Origin: Vicugna pacos
Lineage: Eukaryota; Chordata; Mammalia; Artiodactyla; Camelidae
Direction of reading: 5' to 3'
NCBI RefSeq assembly: GCF_048564905.1
Contig: NC_133007.1
Location: 15,002,001 to 15,066,000, forward strand
Length of the DNA stretch: 64,000 bases
Below are positions 23,860 to 36,795 of the stretch, piece after piece; the stretch's first letter is position 1, and every line of letters starts with the position of its first letter. The notes beneath the pieces were generated by a model that worked only from the letters and a program-made list of their open reading frames with translations, did not search any database and was not told the DNA's origin. Made by a program: the position numbers and the translations under genes.

Positions 23860-26480
23860 ATATGTCCATGAATTCTCTTAATATTTTGGGCATCCTGTTT
23901 TATCAAACAGGAAGCCTTATTTACTTTTGTTAAAAATTGGGTTTGTGACTTTACAGTTTACAAATCCCAGTTCAGAACTTGGAGAAAAAGTAGATTTCAG
24001 ATCTTTCATTGCCTAGCGCCAACCCCTATTCTCTCCCTCTACACACCCTCCTCTCCCAAGGGAAAAGTGCACATTCAAAATCACCATCATAATTTGGGTG
24101 CAGCCCAGCAGAGAAGGTTCTCTGTACCATAAAGGAATTCTTTAGTGCAGCCCAAGGATGCAGCTTCGAGTCAACGAGGATGGTTGGGGGAAGCCACATT
24201 ATATTTATCACCACTAGATAGCCTCTCACAATTCCGTTTGCTGTTTCCTTAAGGAATTAAAAGTGAACTCAGATAACCCTTAAAAGTAGATGCATCATCT
24301 ATACAGGAAGTTTGTCAAAGGGAAGTGATTTTTCAGGAGAAGGATTCATACTCTATTTGAAAGAAACCATAAAAATTACAATAATAGCAAAACAGCTTGG
24401 TAACCCAAGTATTGCTAAAGACTGTGGGGCGTTTTAACCTTCACAGAATGGAATAGGTGGCCAATAGTTACGACCTTTAAAAATGTAACAAAGGGGATGC
24501 TGTAGTTACATTTTTCCACTGCTTATAGACTAACAGGATGGAAAGAAGTTACTGTGAAGTCTTGCCTCTGGCAATATATATCTGAAGCCTTTGCCACAGA
24601 ATCAGATGCACCCAGTCTCATGGAACTCCAAGTGCCCCAGCCATGCTGCTGCTGGGCTGTGTAGTGCCTTTGTGCAAAGAAAAAGACACTGTCCTCCAGT
24701 CAGATTCAGCCCCATGTTAGAGAACACAATGGAGCAGGTAGAACGGGGCCGATTCAGCTCCATTTGTCCCCTCAGCTCTTCCTAGTAGCCCTCTACTTTC
24801 GTCCTACAAACTTCCACAACTCCTGACTCATAAGATATTGGAAAATAGGCCATAAACTGATGAACCGCACAAGAACCAGGTGACCCCCCCCACAGAACAC
24901 AGAAAGTGGGGGCTGTCAGGGACCCTTCGTTTTTTCTCAAGGTGATTTACAGCCTCTCTGTTGGGGGCAAGCAGCAGGGTGAGGTGGAATAAGGTCTTAG
25001 AGATCTCACGTGCAGCAGGTGGACGCAAAGGCAACAGCTGAACTGGGGGATGAGTCACAGAGATGAGTATTCCCGGTGACCTTCCTCTTCACTCTGGACA
25101 CTGCGGCGAAGGTTATCAACACGCGTGCTGAGGGCAGATGGCTACCAAGACCTGCCCCTAATCCCAGTCTTAGAGGTTCTTTATCTGTCCCAGCTGGACC
25201 GCAGCAGCACAATCCTGTAAGCCTCCCGACATACCCAGTTAGCCACATGGCATGTGTGTAGTAGCTCCAGCAATTTCCCCAGCCTACTCTGAAATCTCCA
25301 ACGGGTCCTCACCAGTGAGTTTCAACCCCTGGTCCCAATATGATGAACAACAATCATTCAACCAACCCAGCCATCTTTCAGATCTGCGCCTACTGGGAAG
25401 TCAACGCCTCAGCACGTGCTGGCCACAGACCCACCCATCCTGAGAAAATGATTTAGTCAAAGAAACAAATGGAAACATTTATTGTCCTCATTCTGTTCAT
25501 GGAAATCTGAGGTAGGAAAGGTCAAGGCTTGACCACATTCTTTATGTATGTCTAAAATGTCCTAGAACTCAAAACTCTTCTAGATCTCTGCTCTTCCAGG
25601 CTGAATTATTTCTGGTGAATCTCTATACACTTGATTCTGAACTTGTTCTAAATAGCGTGAAAAATAGTGTTTGGGGTGGTGGGGGCATTTTTTTAGAGGA
25701 GACTTTGTGTGAAAAGGTAGAATAAAGCCTAGAAACTCAAAACGCACCAGTGGGTCACTGGCACGCCACATTCTCATTAACCAGTTTCTATGCCAGCTTT
25801 TTTATTGCCATCGCTTTCTCGCCCTCTGCGATTAAAGAATCTTCAGAGGGAGCTACGTTTTCAGTGATTTGCTTTTCTTCCCTGAACTTTCCACAAATTA
25901 AACTCTGTTTCCTGTTTGCTTTGCTGTTTTCAAGCTTCTCCAAGATTTTTACAATAAGAACCCCAAAGGTTCTCTCTTCTAAGGAAGATACCTCAGAGAA
26001 ACATTTTCTAGGAAGAGCAGCACACGTTTCTAACACTCTGAAATTTTAGTACCTTTAACAAGAAATGTGTTCAAGCTTTTATCTGAAACACTAAAGATTT
26101 TAATCTTTAATGTATTTTAAATAGTTCTCATTTTCCCAGAGTAGGAAAAAGATCTTATTCTGTAAACTTCCCCCCAAATACTTCAGAAACTCTTCTGTCC
26201 TGTCTCCTATAGTCCTGCCATTTGGCATAAAGAGAAATAACCCTAGAGTCAAAATCATTAGACATTTTTATATCTCTGGTAATTTTAGTTTCCTAAATTC
26301 TATTATCATCATATAAACATTTTACCTAGTTCCTTAAAAAATAAAAGACACAGCCAAATGTCAGAGCCTGAATGTAAATTACTCTACCCATAATTGGTCT
26401 AAAGAGGCATCTTGGCTAAATTCATTCCTAAGTATTTTATTCTTTCTGATGCAACTGTAAATGGGATTGTTTTCTTAATT
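23860..26480. other. Gene-poor, unique-looking stretch
   Basis: No gene or repeat family recognised over 2.6 kb. A GC-richer part lies at 24890-25430. An 82-codon minus-strand frame (26036-25788) ends in KAMAIKKLA and shows no feature I know; the other strand is open as well, which suggests chance. Confidence 0.5.
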
Positions 26481-26489
26481 TCTCTTCCC

Positions 26490-26883
26490 AATAGTTCATT
26501 GCTTAAAAAAAAAACAAGACAAATAAACAAACAAAACAATACTCAGAGGTGCAGAGGACAGATTGGTGGTTGCCAGAGAGGAAGGGGGTTGGCGGGTGGG
26601 TGAAATGCACGAAGCAGATTAAGAGGTACAAACTTCCAGTTACAAAATAAATAAGTTGTGGGGAGGTAATGTACAGCATGGGGACTATAGCCAATAATAC
26701 TGCATTTCAAATTTGAAAGTTGCTAAGAAAGTAAATCTTATATGTTCTCATTGCTAGAAAAACTTTTTGTAACTGTGTGGTGACAGATGGTAACTGGACT
26801 TATTGTGGTGATCATTTCACAATGTATACTAGTATCGAGTCACACCTGAAACTAATATAGTGTATGTCAATTATACTTCAATT
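26490..26883 (+). mobile_element. L1 3'UTR fragment (older)
   Basis: GATTGGTGGTTGCCAGAGAG, GTTACAAAATAAATAAG and ATTATACTTCAATTAAAAAA are the L1MA-type 3' end. Its A-rich tail served as the target of the next L1. Confidence 0.85.
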
Positions 26884-26896
26884 AAAAAAGACATCT

Positions 26897-27982
26897 TGAC
26901 ACAGCAAAGGAAACCATAAGTAAAAGAAAATGACAACCTACAGAATGGAAGAAAATTTTTGCAAATGATGAAACTGGCAAAGGCTTGATCTCCAGAATAT
27001 ATAAGCAGCTCACACGATTTAATAAGAAAAAAACAAACAACCCAATCCAAAAATGGGCAGAAGACCTAAACAAACAATTCTCCAAGGAAGACATACAAAT
27101 GATCAATAGGCACATGAAAAAATGCTCAATATCACTAATTATCAGAGAAATGCAAATCAAAACTACAATGAGATATCACCTCACATCAGTCAGAATGGCC
27201 ATCATTCAAAAGTCCACAAATGTCAAATGCTGGAGAGGCTGTGGAGAAAAGGGAACCCTCCTACACTGCTGGTGGGAATGCAGTTTGGTGCAGCCACTGT
27301 GGAAAATAGTATGGAGATTTCGCAAAAGACTAGGAATAGACTTACCATATGACCCAGGAATCCCACTCCTGGGCATATATCCAGAAGGAATCCTACTTCA
27401 AAAAGACACTTGCACCCCAATGTTCATAGTAGCACTATTTACAATAGCCAAGACATGGAAACAGCCTAAATGTCCATCAACAGATGACTGGATAGAGAAG
27501 TGGTATATTTATACAATGAAATACTATTCAGCCATAAAAATGACAACATAACGCCATTTGCAGCAACATGCATGTCCCTGGAGAATGTCATTCTAAGTGA
27601 AATAAGCCAGAAAGAGAAAGGAAAATACCATATGAGATCACTCATAAATGGAATCTAAAAAAAAGAAAAAGAACATAAAAACAAAACAGAAACAGACTCA
27701 TAGACATAGAATACAAACTTGTGGTTGCCAAGGGGTTGGGCGGTTGGAAGGGACAGACTGGGATTTCAAAATTTGTAGATACTGACAGGCATATGCAGAA
27801 TAGATAAACAAGATTATACTGTATAGCACAGGGAAATACATACAAGATCTTGTGGTAGCTCACAGTGGGAAAAAATGTGACAATGAATATATGTATGTTC
27901 ATGTATAACTAAAAAATTGTGCTCTATACTGGAATTTGACACAACATTGTAAAATGACTATAACTCAATAAAAAATGTGAAA
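26897..27982 (+). mobile_element. 5'-truncated L1 with target-site duplication
   Basis: ORF2 C-terminal part to tail. The frame 26985-27551 (188 codons) is open and carries [18 protein letters not shown], the cysteine-histidine motif at the ORF2 C terminus, then [13 protein letters not shown]. The tail ends ACTCAATAAAAAATGTG and a run of A. The 13-bp repeat AAAAAAGACATCT flanks it (26884-26896 and 27983-27995), so it jumped into the tail of the older L1. It lacks ORF1 and the reverse-transcriptase core and cannot move itself. Confidence 0.93.
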
Positions 27983-27995
27983 AAAAAAGACATCT

Positions 27996-29990
27996 GGATG
28001 GGCCCGCTGTTTAGTCATATATAAACATGCACGTAAAGTTTTTACCTCTCAGGAGTCTTACAGTAAAAGGAAGAATTGAGCTCCTCCTAGGAGCCACTTC
28101 CAGGTGCCATTCCCTTCAGGTTTAATTTTTTCCAATCCTTGCAAATCAAACAGAATTCTGCTCTACTTTTAAGTCCAAATGCATTCTCATTCCAACAAGA
28201 ATTCATCAAGTACTTACCGTATGTCGAAAAGATAATTTCCATCTTTAATAATTTCTGTTAAACACAGGTAATACTTATAAGAAAAGTTTGTTTTGTGCTG
28301 TTTGGTAACTGAACACACTTCTGGTTGCACCCCATTTCCCCTGAATCCTTATGGAAGCGGTGTGATGAGTAGACAAGCCCTAGGTATACTTGACTTCTAT
28401 GTGCCCCCTTCACTGTCACTTGGGCACTTCCTTTCTTAATCAAGAGACTTGGTCAGATTTAAGTTAGAAAGGGTGAGAGATTAACTACAGGAACCAGAGC
28501 AATACATAAAGGATAGGACTTGGGCCTCAGAAGAAGGGAGATGTATTAAAGCGAAACAAAATAAACATACAAACAAACAAATCCAGGAAGGTAGGAGGGA
28601 AAGGAAAGAAATGAGGAATGAGACATATATGGAACATTATGAACTAAAATTTAGAGCACCAGAAAGAATTTTGGGAAAGGTAAGATGGCGACACCCAAGG
28701 AAAATGACCAATCAGAGAGTCAAGAGATATCCTGGAATTTGCACAATAGTTCTGGTGACCAGAGGTGGGATTGCTTATGACTCACAGCGGAGACAACAAT
28801 GAAGGAACAGAGGTATGTGACTAAGGTAAGAGGCCAGGGAGAAGCACTGATAACAGCCCAAGTGACCTTGCTGTAGCTTCATCCTGGTTGGAGATTTGGT
28901 CTATGGGGCAACACTGCTGAGCTTTAAACCTAGAATGACCATACATCCCAGTTTACCTGAGGCAGCCCCAGGTTTACTTGTTGTCACAGTGTCCTATCTG
29001 GTTTAACATTCTAGCATTCCAAAAACTGTGCCGATTTGGATGATACTTACAAGGTCAGCCATGTATACCAATCCTGGAGCATTATCCTTCACCTTATCAT
29101 TTGGTGGACTAAATCACAATTGGAAAAAAAAATCAATCAATAAATATTAACTTCCAAGTTCAATCTTTTAGGAAACCCACACGCAAAATTCACTCTTCCT
29201 ATTGTATGTCAGACACTGAACTTGACCGTGGGATATAAAAATGAAATGGTATATTCTGTGTTTTTAGGGAGCTTCCAATCTAAGGTGGAAATAATAACAC
29301 AACTAGTGAATCTTCCATGCAAATGTCACACATACTGTGTTGGTTTCTGATAGGGTTGCCCTCCTAAGCTACAGAAAGACTGTAAGCCTGTAATGGGATG
29401 TATAAGGGTGGATATTTCCCAGTGTCCATCAGCTGATGGTGACTTGGTAACTTTTCAGACAGAAACAGAATTTGGAAGATTGGTCACAGGGAAATCTTGC
29501 TTTTCTTTTTTTTTTTTTTTTTTTTTACTCTTAACTTCAAGAACTGAGACAGTCTTGAAGGGACAAATAGCCTCTGTCAAGTGGAGGCAAGATATGTGGG
29601 ACCACAGGCTAACGATGAGTAGCCCAGATCTCATAAGGGGAATGTTGGGTGAATACCACCCCTCTTCTTAATTAGAGTCTCCTCATTGCCAATTGTAAAA
29701 GCTAGAGAGTTTATTTTATTAGAGGAAATTACTAGCTTCCTTACATAAATACACAAACAATTAAAATGCAACAGAATGGCAATAATGTCAGTCAACGCTG
29801 AGCCACTGCTAACAGAGGAGAAATTCCTTTGGGCCAGTGAAGGAGGACTTCTCAGAAGAGATAACATTTGATTTCAGACTCTAATGTAAGTAAATTTTTA
29901 TCAGATTGCTAGAGGAGTGGGGCTGGGAGGGCAGAGAACTGGGTGCTAACGGGCAGAAGGGCTAGACAGTGAAAAAGCACTGAACCCTGT
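27996..29990. other. Gene-poor stretch
   Basis: No gene recognised. A piece at about 28930-29050 (GAATGACCATACATCCCAG..) looks like an old DNA-transposon-type repeat but I cannot name it. A T run of 21 lies at 29506-29526. Confidence 0.5.
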
Positions 29991-29994
29991 GAGT

Positions 29995-30075
29995 ATGTTA
30001 ATTCATTAACTCACTGGATGCTTACAGAACACCTACTATCTGGCTAGCACATTTCTAGGTGCTGGGGTCGGAGGA
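29995..30075 (-). mobile_element. L2 3'-end fragment
   Basis: CACCTACTATCTGGCTAGC and TTCTAGGTGCTGGGG are the reversed L2 end. Short and diverged. Confidence 0.55.
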
Positions 30076-30829
30076 GATTCTGCATTTCTAACAAGCTCAG
30101 GTGCTGCTGCTTCTTGACCCTGGGAGCCACCATAAGAAGCAAAGCTCCAAATCATGGAGCTATATGACCTCAGCCAAATGTGGAGCTGGCTCATGGCGAC
30201 TGGTTAAAACTTCCAAATTCAGTGTGTTTCCTGTTAAAATTTGCCATCAATTAAATTTCTTCAGAACTTCATTTTACCAATCTAAATCACACGTTCTATG
30301 GACACTTCAAAAACTTAGCATTCTTTTAAAATAATCTAATACAGTTTTTAGTTTTAAATTGCGTTCTTGAGGAAAAATATTTTAAAGAGTGAGTTCAGTC
30401 TTTGGAAAACCTACACCCAAAATTCAAGGAAAATGCCGCCCTTTCTATCTGTTAAGCCAATAACAGAGCTCCGAGCACAAACCCTTGGATTTCAGTTATC
30501 ACACATAATGATCAGTCCGTGACGCGTGTCCATTTCTCGTAAGGAAGTGGCTGTGGCGTATTTGAAGAGAATCTTAACGCTCAGGCTGTGTTCTTATTTT
30601 AGCATGGCTGACTATGTGGGTTGGTATGTCTATACAATTCTCAGGAAAAGCAATAAAAACTTTATAGGCCTGAATATTTCTTGTGGGCATTTTCACACTA
30701 GAGTGTTGGGACTTTCTGTCGTTTCTTAATCACAAAGGACATCTCAGAGCCAGCAGCGCAGAGCACAGTTATGCATCCAAGGAAGCAGCAGGCAGCAGGG
30801 CGTGGTGGACAGGTCACTGGAATAGAAGC

Positions 30830-30990
30830 CAGACGGACCGGAGTCCTAGACCCGACACTTGCCCTTAGTACCTGTGAGCCTGCCCTTCATCAAATTTCTA
30901 AGATCTCTCTAATTGTTTTCTCGTCAATAAAATGCTAATTTGTTCAATGCTAACCTATTCAACCCATACCACCAGGTGATAGTTTTCATA
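30830..30990 (+). mobile_element. MIR SINE
   Basis: GCCAGACGGACCGGAGTCCT, CACTTGCCCTTAGTACCTGT and CGTCAATAAAATG align with the MIR core. Confidence 0.65.
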
Positions 30991-30999
30991 GCACACGAA

Positions 31000-31670
31000 T
31001 TTCATTACTTCTCATCTCTTCCCTCATTCAAATCTTTAATAGCTTCCCATTTTCAAAGACTGTGGTCTCCAAAGTGGGTGTATAAGATTATACCCTCATT
31101 ATAATGAAGAAAGGGAGAAAATATAAGACCGTGCATTTCTATCAGCCTTTTTCATACTAAAACATGAGAAAGAAATTAATTCTTGATTTATCTCTCATGT
31201 CATAAGGCACACTAGGAGTTCTGCATAATCTCCTAAAACTCTGCCAACATAACTGTCTCTGTCTTCCATTACCCCAGGACCATAAGGGCCATGTATATGA
31301 GGAAAACAGTGTCTTCATAAAGTGGTAAAACTGGGGTCACTGAAGAAGATTTTCCAGGGGAAATTCTGAGAAGGATTGACATTGGTAGCACCGATTATTC
31401 TGAGGGTGGTCTGCACCTAACACACTTCTGGACCGAGAAAACGGTCATTGTTTTAGTACATCAGTCCTTTACCCAAAAGTTTTCAGAAACTTTATTATCT
31501 CAAGAGTAAAGTTCAAACCTCTTAGTCCTCATTCAAGCCTCTCCTTAATTTAGCCAAAACTACTATCTCCACCCTGTCTCTAGGACACGGCTTTAACTAT
31601 TCCTTCTAAAGCAATCTTTCATTATCAAGGTTACTTACCCCATTATGACTACCTGGGCTTCCTTCTCTCA
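31000..31670 (+). mobile_element. L2 LINE fragment
   Basis: AATAGCTTCCCATTTTCAAAG and, after an interrupted part, AGTAAAGTTCAAACCTCTTAG and CATTCAAGCCTCTCCTTAAT are L2 3'-region motifs. The middle part (31070-31480) is not clearly L2. Confidence 0.6.
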
Positions 31671-31689
31671 CTCTCTCTTTTATTAAATA

Positions 31690-32261
31690 TTATTTTTTCT
31701 TTCAGTTTTATTGAGATGTAACTGACATACAGCACAGTCAGCACTGTTAGTTTAGGCGTACAGCATAACGACTTGACTTCCATACAGTACAGAATGATGA
31801 CCACAAGTTTAGTTAACATCCATCATCTCATGTAAATACAAAAAAAAAGGGGGGGAAAAAAGAAACATGTTTTTTTGTGCTTGTGGTGAGAATTCTTAGG
31901 GTTTGCTTTCTTAGCAACTTTTAAATATCCCACATGGCAGTGTTAACTGTAGTCATCATACTGTACGTTACATCCCTAGTAATTCTTTATCTTATCTTCC
32001 AAGTATAAACTGGAAGTTTGTACCTTTTGATCACCTTGATCCAATTTTCCCATCCCCTATCCCCTCCCTGCCTCTAATAACCACAAATCGGATCTCTTTT
32101 TCTATGAGTTTTTTTTAAGATTCCTCATATAGGTGAGATCATACAGTATTTGTCTCTCTATGCCTGACTTATTTCACTTAGCATAATGCCTTCATGGTTT
32201 ATCTACATTGTCTCAATAGCAGGATTTTCTTTCTCTTTTAATGGCTGCATAGTATTCCTGT

Positions 32262-32299
<38 letters not shown>

Positions 32300-32345
32300 C
32301 ACATTTTATTTATCCATCCATGAACGCTTAGTTTGTTTCTCCCCT
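31690..32345 (-). mobile_element. L1 3' fragment
   Basis: Reads in reverse as an L1 3' end: CAGTTTTATTGAGATGTAAC, then CATCTCATG and TTATTTCACTTAGCATAATG with ATGGCTGCATAGTATTCC. A TG repeat grew inside it (32259-32297). Confidence 0.8.
32259..32297. repeat. (TG)n microsatellite
   Basis: About 19 TG units with one GA interruption near the start. Inside the minus-strand L1. Confidence 0.92.
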
Positions 32346-32349
32346 TGAG

Positions 32350-33250
32350 GTCCCTTTGAAAATACAATTATAATTACATTAGAACATTAATACTTTCATG
32401 TAGATTATTTTACTGAATCACCTTTTTTTCCTGTAGAGGTGAGGCCCAGGGGCCATGATACCTCTGGTACCCATGGAAGGAGATGACAAAAAAAAAAATG
32501 GGAAAGAGGGACTCCAAAGATTAATTTTGTTTGCATGACATTTTTATGCAGTAGTTGCTCTGAGAAAGGGAACCCATTTATAAATGAAAAACTTTTATTT
32601 TCAGTTCATATTTACTATTAGCTATCACCATGGATTATAAATCCACTGGTAAGTTTACTGAGTGTACAGCAATTCTCCAGAGGCTAGTCAACCCTTGGTA
32701 AGTTTATGGATTTGACAATTTCAGGAACAGAGGGTGAAAAGGTAAAATACAGCAAGCCAAGAGGATGGGGGAAACAACTGACACTCTTTGTCTTACCATA
32801 TTAGTCACTGATGACTATTGTCTGATTGCCATGGAAAGTGTCTTCTTAAAACAAATCTTGCTTGAGATTGTCTTTCCATTGTCTAGAGTAGTCAGTTAGT
32901 GACTTTCTTGTTATTGACAGAGTTTTGGAAACAGTTAATCCTAAGGACCCCAGTGAACCTTGGGACTTTCCAAATGGGGCTTCAAGCTTTTTGTCCTGAA
33001 CAGGAAGCAACTTTGCAAGATATTAATTGCAACTAATGAGACACCAAAAGTTTTCCACCAGAAACATGTTAATGTCAATGATCCTTTTTGAAATTCTAAG
33101 CAAATGATTGCCTCCAATTTTCTTGGGATTCTTCTGTGCTTACTTTCAATGTTCCACTGGCATCAAAGTCAGAACAGAAATTTAAAGCTTCCTGAATCCA
33201 GTGCTGCTTTCTTTCTGTTGCCAGTGTCCTCTTCTTGGCAGATCACAAGT
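32350..33250. other. No gene or repeat recognised
   Basis: AT-rich unique-looking DNA; nothing convincing on either strand. Confidence 0.5.
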
Positions 33251-33290
33251 CATCCATCCATCCATCCATCTATCCATCATCTATCCAGTC
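33251..33290. repeat. (ATCC)n microsatellite
   Basis: CATC/ATCC units repeated about nine times with small interruptions. Confidence 0.85.
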
Positions 33291-33619
33291 ATTCAGTCAA
33301 TAAGAATTGAGAATACACTTAAGAGTACAGCTGTATGCTAAGTGGTATAGATGTATACAAAGAAGAATAAAACACTGTCCCTGGTCTCAAACTGTTTACA
33401 TTTCCCATGGAAAGATAAGCCAAGCTAAGCTGCCATGTCTCTGTTCCCTTTTACAGGAAAATGTCTCCAAAGTATTGTCTTTACTTGCATGTTACATTGG
33501 CTCATGTTTCATTATTCCCTCAACCATTCTACACAAAGGGCTTTTCACTCTGTATTTCCAAATCCAGTGGCCACTCTTCTGTCCTTACGTTACTCAACTG
33601 CCCAACAGTTGATGACTGC

Positions 33620-34860
33620 CTTGTTAAAGCCCTCTCTTCTCCTGCCTTCTATGTTGCTGCTGCTTCCTGGTTTTCCTCCCCACCCTACTGGCTGCTCAGT
33701 CTCAATCTCCTTGGCCCGTTCCTATTCCTCTGATAACCACCTACATGCATCCCAGGGTTCTAGGCCTTCATTGCATCTTTATCTTCATCTGCTCCAAGTA
33801 AGCATCTCATTTGCTCTCATGGCTTTAAATGCCATGCATATGCCAACCACCCTCAGGTTACTTCCTTTGTCCCTTACCTTTGTGCTGAACTCTACTCATA
33901 GGTAACCACCTGCTGGAAAGCTCTACTTGCATGTCTAATAGGACTCTCAAGATGAATTTGGCAAAACAAAGCTTGTGATTCCTATTCTCCTTCCAAGCTT
34001 CCTAATCTAAATTCATAGCACACATTTATTCAATTCTTGAGGCACAAACCTAGGAATTATTATTAATTTCTCCCTTTTCCTTGCTCCCATTAATGATTTA
34101 TAAACAGACTGTATTTCTACCTCCACAATAGACCTTATTAAATATATGCCACTTTTATTTATTTCCACTGCTACAATCCTAATACAGCCCTCGTCTGGGC
34201 TACTGAAATAGCCCCTAATTTATTTTACTCCTGCCCTTTCATGATTAATTCTCCTCCATTATCTTTTAAAAATATAAATCAAGCCTCTCACCCTACCTTA
34301 AAACCTCTCCTGGTTTTCAGATGATTTTGGTATAAAATCTAGTTTCCTTTTCATGAGCTATGAGGAACTCTGTCATCCGACCCTGTTTATAAGTGCAGCC
34401 TCCGCATACACCACTCTTTCCTTCCTAGTTCACGACACTCTAGGCACATGGGCCTTCTCTTTGTTCCATGAACAGACCAAGCTTGCTCCCGCCTCAGAGC
34501 ACCTGCACCTACTATTCACGTCTGTCCCACATCTTTGCACACCTAGCTTCCTGGCATCCTTCAGGTCTCAGTTCAAATGTGGTCTCATTTTTAGAGAAGT
34601 CTATTCTAAACATCCAAAGCTAAGTAGCTTTCCTTTCCTCACCTTGTCATGATCCAAAACCTTGTTTTCTTTTCTTCACAATAGATGTCATCATCTGAAA
34701 TCACCTCGTTCGACTATATGTTTACTTATTTACTGTTTTCCTCTCCCTCTCTGGAGTATCAGTTCCGTGAGATCCGGGGCTTCATCTGACCTACCCACTG
34801 CTGTGTCCTCAGTGCTTAGAAAGGAGCTCTCCACATAAAAGGCTCGCAATCGATATTAGC
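33620..34860 (+). mobile_element. L2 LINE, long 3' segment
   Basis: About 1.2 kb that follows L2 from the end of the reverse-transcriptase frame (CTACAATCCTAATACAGCC, TCTGGGCTACTGAAATAGCC) through ATCCTTCAGGTCTCAGTTCA to CAGTGCTTAGAAAGGAGCTC. Open frames of 90-156 codons at its left side are chance products of C/T-rich DNA. Confidence 0.8.
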
Positions 34861-34869
34861 GGCATGCTT

Positions 34870-35110
34870 CAGGAGCTCCCTGCTGCATTTAGGATACAGT
34901 CCACTTCACAGGGCTTACAAGCTGGTCCCTGCTTCCTTATGTTGCCTTACCTTTCACTATCCAGTTCTCCGAAGTCTCCTTGACTTTGACCACGTACTAT
35001 CACTGTTCACCACTTTGGGACTTTCGCACATGTTCTCTTTCCTTGGATGCTCTTCCCGCCCTGTATCCATCTTTGCCTGACTTATTTCGACTGACTTTTT
35101 TGCTCTTGGA
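34870..35110 (+). mobile_element. L2 LINE fragment
   Basis: GTCCACTTCACAGGGCTTAC, TTTCGCACATGTTCTCTTTCC and TTGGATGCTCTTCCCGCC match the part of L2 before the 3' end. A second copy beside the longer one. Confidence 0.7.
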
Positions 35111-35900
35111 CTTCCTTTCTTCTGTGGTGATGGTTGAGAATCTTGCCAAACTGCTTCCTACTCAGAGTCCTCATTTAGAAAGTTCAGAGGTCTTCTTTTC
35201 TTCTTGGAATTGGATGTTCCCATAAATGTCAATAACAAGAAAAATGTTGGTAGTTTCATTGAGACAATGGTGTGACAAATTTTAATGAAGGCTAGTTTTA
35301 AATAGTCTGTTACCATAGCAATCAGAAAACAGTTTAGTGACTAATATAGTAATAAAATTTTGAAGGCTAGGTTAACCAAGGTGTTTCCTATGCAAACTGA
35401 TGGCTTTTCATTCCTTACTCCTGTGTCCTTGGGCCCCTTAGCTCTTCGCAGCATGTTTTCTAAGGAGTGATGTTTTTCGGGAATTGGTCTTTAAGTACCA
35501 AGTCTCGTGGGCATATTATTAAGTCAAAGTCAGACATATGATATTTAATCTGGACAACATCCTTGAACTTAAGAATGGGAATTTGTCATTTGTAAAAGAC
35601 ATTTCATTAGGGCAGACAACTGAGGAGGGAAAAACAAGCAAACATCAACTGTATATACGAATTCACTCTGATTTTACAAGTATCTTTTTCATCTTCCAGA
35701 CTGGATCGTTTCTCCTGTTCTATGTACTACCACTTCTCCTATCATAGGACTTACTGCTCATACTTATTTTTCTACTTCTCAGTTAGCAAATAAAATTTCA
35801 AACATGTCTGTAATCTACTTAAAGGCAATAATCTTATTCTGACTTGGAGTTTACTAAATAGTTGTTAAATTTGTTGAATGGAAAGGTTATTGAATGAAAA
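35110..35900. other. No gene or repeat recognised
   Basis: AT-rich DNA between L2 and L1. A 69-codon plus frame at 35538-35747 shows nothing familiar. Confidence 0.45.
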
Positions 35901-35904
35901 TTAA

Positions 35905-36795
35905 AAGTAAACATCTACAAGTAACAAATGCTGGAGAGGCTGTGGAGGAAAGGGAACCCTCCTACACCGTTGGTGGAAATGTAGTCTCGTGCAGCCACTC
36001 TGGAGAACAGTATGGAGATTCCTTAAAAAAATAAAAACAGACTTACCATATGATCCAGCAATCTCACTCCTGGGCCTATATCCAGAGGGAACTCTAATTT
36101 GAAAATATACCTGCATCCCAATGTTCATAGCATTACTATATACAATAGCCAAGACATGGAAGCAACCTAAATGTCCATCAACAGATGACTCAATCAAGAA
36201 GTTGTGGTATATTTATACGATGGAATACTACTCAGCCATTAAAAATAATAAAATAATGCCATTTGCAGCAACATGGATGGACTTAGAGATCATCATTCTA
36301 AGTGAATTAAGCCAGAAAGAGAAAGACAAATGACATCATTCATATGTGGAATCTAAAAAAAAAACAGGACACCAGTGAACTCATCTATAAAACAGAAACA
36401 GACTCATAGACATAGTAAACAATCTTATAGTTACTGGGGGAAAGGGGGTAGGAAGGGATAAATTTGAGAGTTTGAGATTTGCAAATGTTAGCAACTATAT
36501 ATAAAAGTAGATTTACAAAGTTTTTTCTGTATAGCATAAGAAACTATATTCAATATCTTGCAATAACCTTTTTAAAATATATTTTTATTGAAGTATAGTC
36601 AGTTTACAATGTTGTATCAATTTCTGGTGTACCACGCAATGCTTCAGTCATATAGGAACATATATATATTCATTGTAATCTTTAATAAAAAAGAACATGA
36701 AAACAAATATATGTATGTATATGAATAACCGGAACATTGTGCTGTACACCAGAAAGTGATATGTTGTAACTGACTGTACTTCAATTAAAAATTTT
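35905..36795 (+). mobile_element. 5'-truncated L1 with a nested inverted L1 piece
   Basis: ORF2 C-terminal part (GGAGAGGCTGTGGAGGAAAG, CATCAACAGATGACTCAATC) to the 3' tail (AGTGATATGTTGTAACTGAC, TTCAATTAAAAATT). Several stops and frameshifts against the 26.9-kb copy, so it is older. A minus-strand L1 end sits in its 3'UTR at about 36570-36675. Confidence 0.88.
36570..36675 (-). mobile_element. Short L1 3' end nested in L1
   Basis: TTTTTATTGAAGTATAGTCAG, CAATGTTGTATCAATTTCTG and GTGTACCACGCAATG are an L1 tail in reverse. It splits the host L1 between TAACC and TTTAATAAAAAAG. A TAAYCTTT-type repeat on both sides fits a target duplication. Confidence 0.75.

Noticed and set aside
28930-29050. 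Possible ancient DNA-transposon fragment
   Set aside because: It looks repetitive from memory but I could not assign a family with confidence.
33435-33905. 156-codon plus-strand frame
   Set aside because: Lies mostly in C/T-rich L2-derived sequence; overlapping frames are open as well and no domain is seen.
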